Part shown: in pieces, positions 47,691 through 48,431 of the stretch
How positions within the stretch are numbered: the first letter of the stretch is position 1
Layout of the letters: each line of letters begins with the position of its first letter
Assembly (NCBI GenBank): GCA_903910445.1
Contig: CAIVZR010000014.1
Span: 1 to 48,431, forward strand
Length of the DNA stretch: 48,431 nt
DNA from: an uncultured Bacteroidota bacterium
GTDB lineage: Bacteria > Bacteroidota > Bacteroidia > UKL13-3
Reading direction: 5' to 3'
Made by a program: the position numbers and the translations under genes
The notes under the pieces: model-generated
The model's input: the letters and a program-made list of their open reading frames with translations, nothing else
The model's database searches: none
Told to the model about the DNA's origin: nothing

Positions 47691-48119
47691 ATGAAAAGCT
47701 TTTACCTATTTTTATTCACGCTCCTAGCAGTTTCAGGAATACAAGCACAAACTCCAAAAGAAAAAATTGAGCAATATCGCATTGCATTTATCACCAAAGA
47801 ATTGAATTTGACGGTAGAAGAGGCGCGACTCTTCTGGCCAGTTTATGATAAATACCGTGCCGATTTAGAATCGTTACGAGCCAATAACAAGCAAGATCTT
47901 GACAATATCGACTACACCAAATTAACTGAAGAAGAAGCCGAAAAAAAGGCCAAGGAAATGTTTGCATTCAAACAAGCAGAGCTTGATTTACAAAAGAAAT
48001 ACTATGCCGAATTTAGGAAAGCATTACCTGCTGTAAAAGTATTGCGATTGGTAAAAGCAGAGGCTGATTTCCGACAAAAACTAGTTGAACTTTTGCAGAA
48101 AAGGCAAGGTCAAAAATAA
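47691..48119 (+). CDS. Spy/CpxP-like periplasmic protein, putative sensor of the ECF system (142 aa)
   Basis: Signal peptide about 1-19 (FTLLAVSGIQA, then QTPKEK). The mature part is all helical and highly charged. It begins with the block ITKELNLTVEEARLFWPVYD, the Bacteroidetes version of the LTxxQ motif of Spy/CpxP proteins, followed by YRADLESLR and two helices with KQAELDLQKKYYAEFRKALP. Spy-type proteins are periplasmic chaperones or stress sensors. In Bacteroidetes such genes follow ECF sigma operons, as here (19 bp after the anti-sigma-like gene). No lipobox is visible. The function is a family-level inference. Confidence 0.82.
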   Translation: MKSFYLFLFTLLAVSGIQAQTPKEKIEQYRIAFITKELNLTVEEARLFWPVYDKYRADLESLRANNKQDLDNIDYTKLTEEEAEKKAKEMFAFKQAELDLQKKYYAEFRKALPAVKVLRLVKAEADFRQKLVELLQKRQGQK

Positions 48120-48174
48120 TTACGACACAATGAATTCGATGCAAAGAGATATCATCACATCCTAATTACTTTTA

Positions 48175-48182
48175 TAACTTTG
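48175..48182 (+). promoter_or_regulatory. -7 promoter box directly before the aminotransferase start
   Basis: TAACTTTG is an exact TAnnTTTG match, only 4 bases before the GTG at 48187. No good TTTG sits 17-23 bp upstream. If it is used, the transcript would begin at or very near the start codon. Confidence 0.45.
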
Positions 48183-48186
48183 CGTC

Positions 48187-48431
48187 GTGTTAACTCCCCG
48201 TCAAATCTTTTTACATCATCAGGCGCAAACTTCAGATGCTCCTTTACTACTAGAAATTAAAAAGGCTGAAGGGATTTACTTGTATGATATTAACGATAAA
48301 TCATATATCGATTTAATTTCAGGAATTGGTGTAAGTGCAGTAGGGCATTGCCATCCAAGAGTAGTAGAAGCCGTTCAAAAGCAAGTGGCCACCTATATGC
48401 ATTTGATGGTATATGGTGAATATGTACAATC
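48187..48431 (+). CDS. Class III (PLP) aminotransferase, N-terminal part (cut by window end)
   Basis: 81 codons are visible from a GTG start. The protein opens (M)LTPRQIFLHHQAQTSDAP, then LEIKKAEGIYLYDINDKSYI, DLISGIGVSAVGHCHPRVVE and MHLMVYGEYVQS. The GHCHPRVVEAVQKQ block and the preceding D-x-x-SG are typical of fold-type I, class III aminotransferases (acetylornithine, ornithine, 4-aminobutyrate and relatives). The catalytic lysine lies outside the window, and substrate cannot be told. The GTG is chosen because homologues I recall begin MLTPRQ and no earlier start fits. Confidence 0.85.
   Translation, partial: MLTPRQIFLHHQAQTSDAPLLLEIKKAEGIYLYDINDKSYIDLISGIGVSAVGHCHPRVVEAVQKQVATYMHLMVYGEYVQ

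Overview
The window comes from a Bacteroidetes (Bacteroidota) chromosome, AT-rich. The evidence is type IX secretion (T9SS) C-terminal sorting domains, GEVED and Ig-like surface modules, TAnnTTTG-type promoters without Shine-Dalgarno sequences, a three-gene transhydrogenase, a two-gene-type transketolase half and an ECF-sigma/anti-sigma/Spy-like trio. I cannot name the genus.

Region 1 (1-522) is the 3' end of a DNA photolyase gene, convergent with the next block. Region 2 (707-34531, about 70% of the window) is a head-to-tail array of six giant minus-strand genes, called array genes 1 (leftmost, last in transcription order) to 6 (rightmost, first). Each encodes a 1659-1916 aa secreted protein. 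The shared plan is: signal peptide, variable N-terminal domain, CARDB-like domain, right-handed beta-helix, two PKD domains, CUB-like domain, two PKD domains, GEVED domain, five Ig-like (DUF5011/HYR-type) repeats and a type A T9SS tail. Gene 1 lacks the beta-helix. Every gene is followed 7-21 nt after its stop by its own hairpin. A consensus promoter is visible only in front of gene 6. The copies are mosaic: different modules of one gene have their closest relatives in different neighbours.

Region 3 (34642-41618, minus strand) is housekeeping: a TlpA-like thioredoxin plus a DUF6913-type protein, the three-subunit proton-translocating transhydrogenase (pntAA-pntAB-pntB) and the glycogen genes glgA-glgC. 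Region 4 (41855-48431, plus strand) holds topA, a small muconolactone-isomerase-like protein, a small membrane protein, a transketolase C-terminal half, an ECF sigma factor with a membrane anti-sigma-like protein and a Spy/CpxP-like periplasmic protein, and the start of a class III aminotransferase cut by the window end.

The most unusual content is the six-gene array: a recombining family of very large surface proteins, probably adhesive rather than enzymatic, with possible read-through control between the genes. All functional statements rest on reading motifs by eye; no database search was run. No tRNA, rRNA, CRISPR array, transposase or integrase was seen, and no gene-free stretch exceeds 300 bases.
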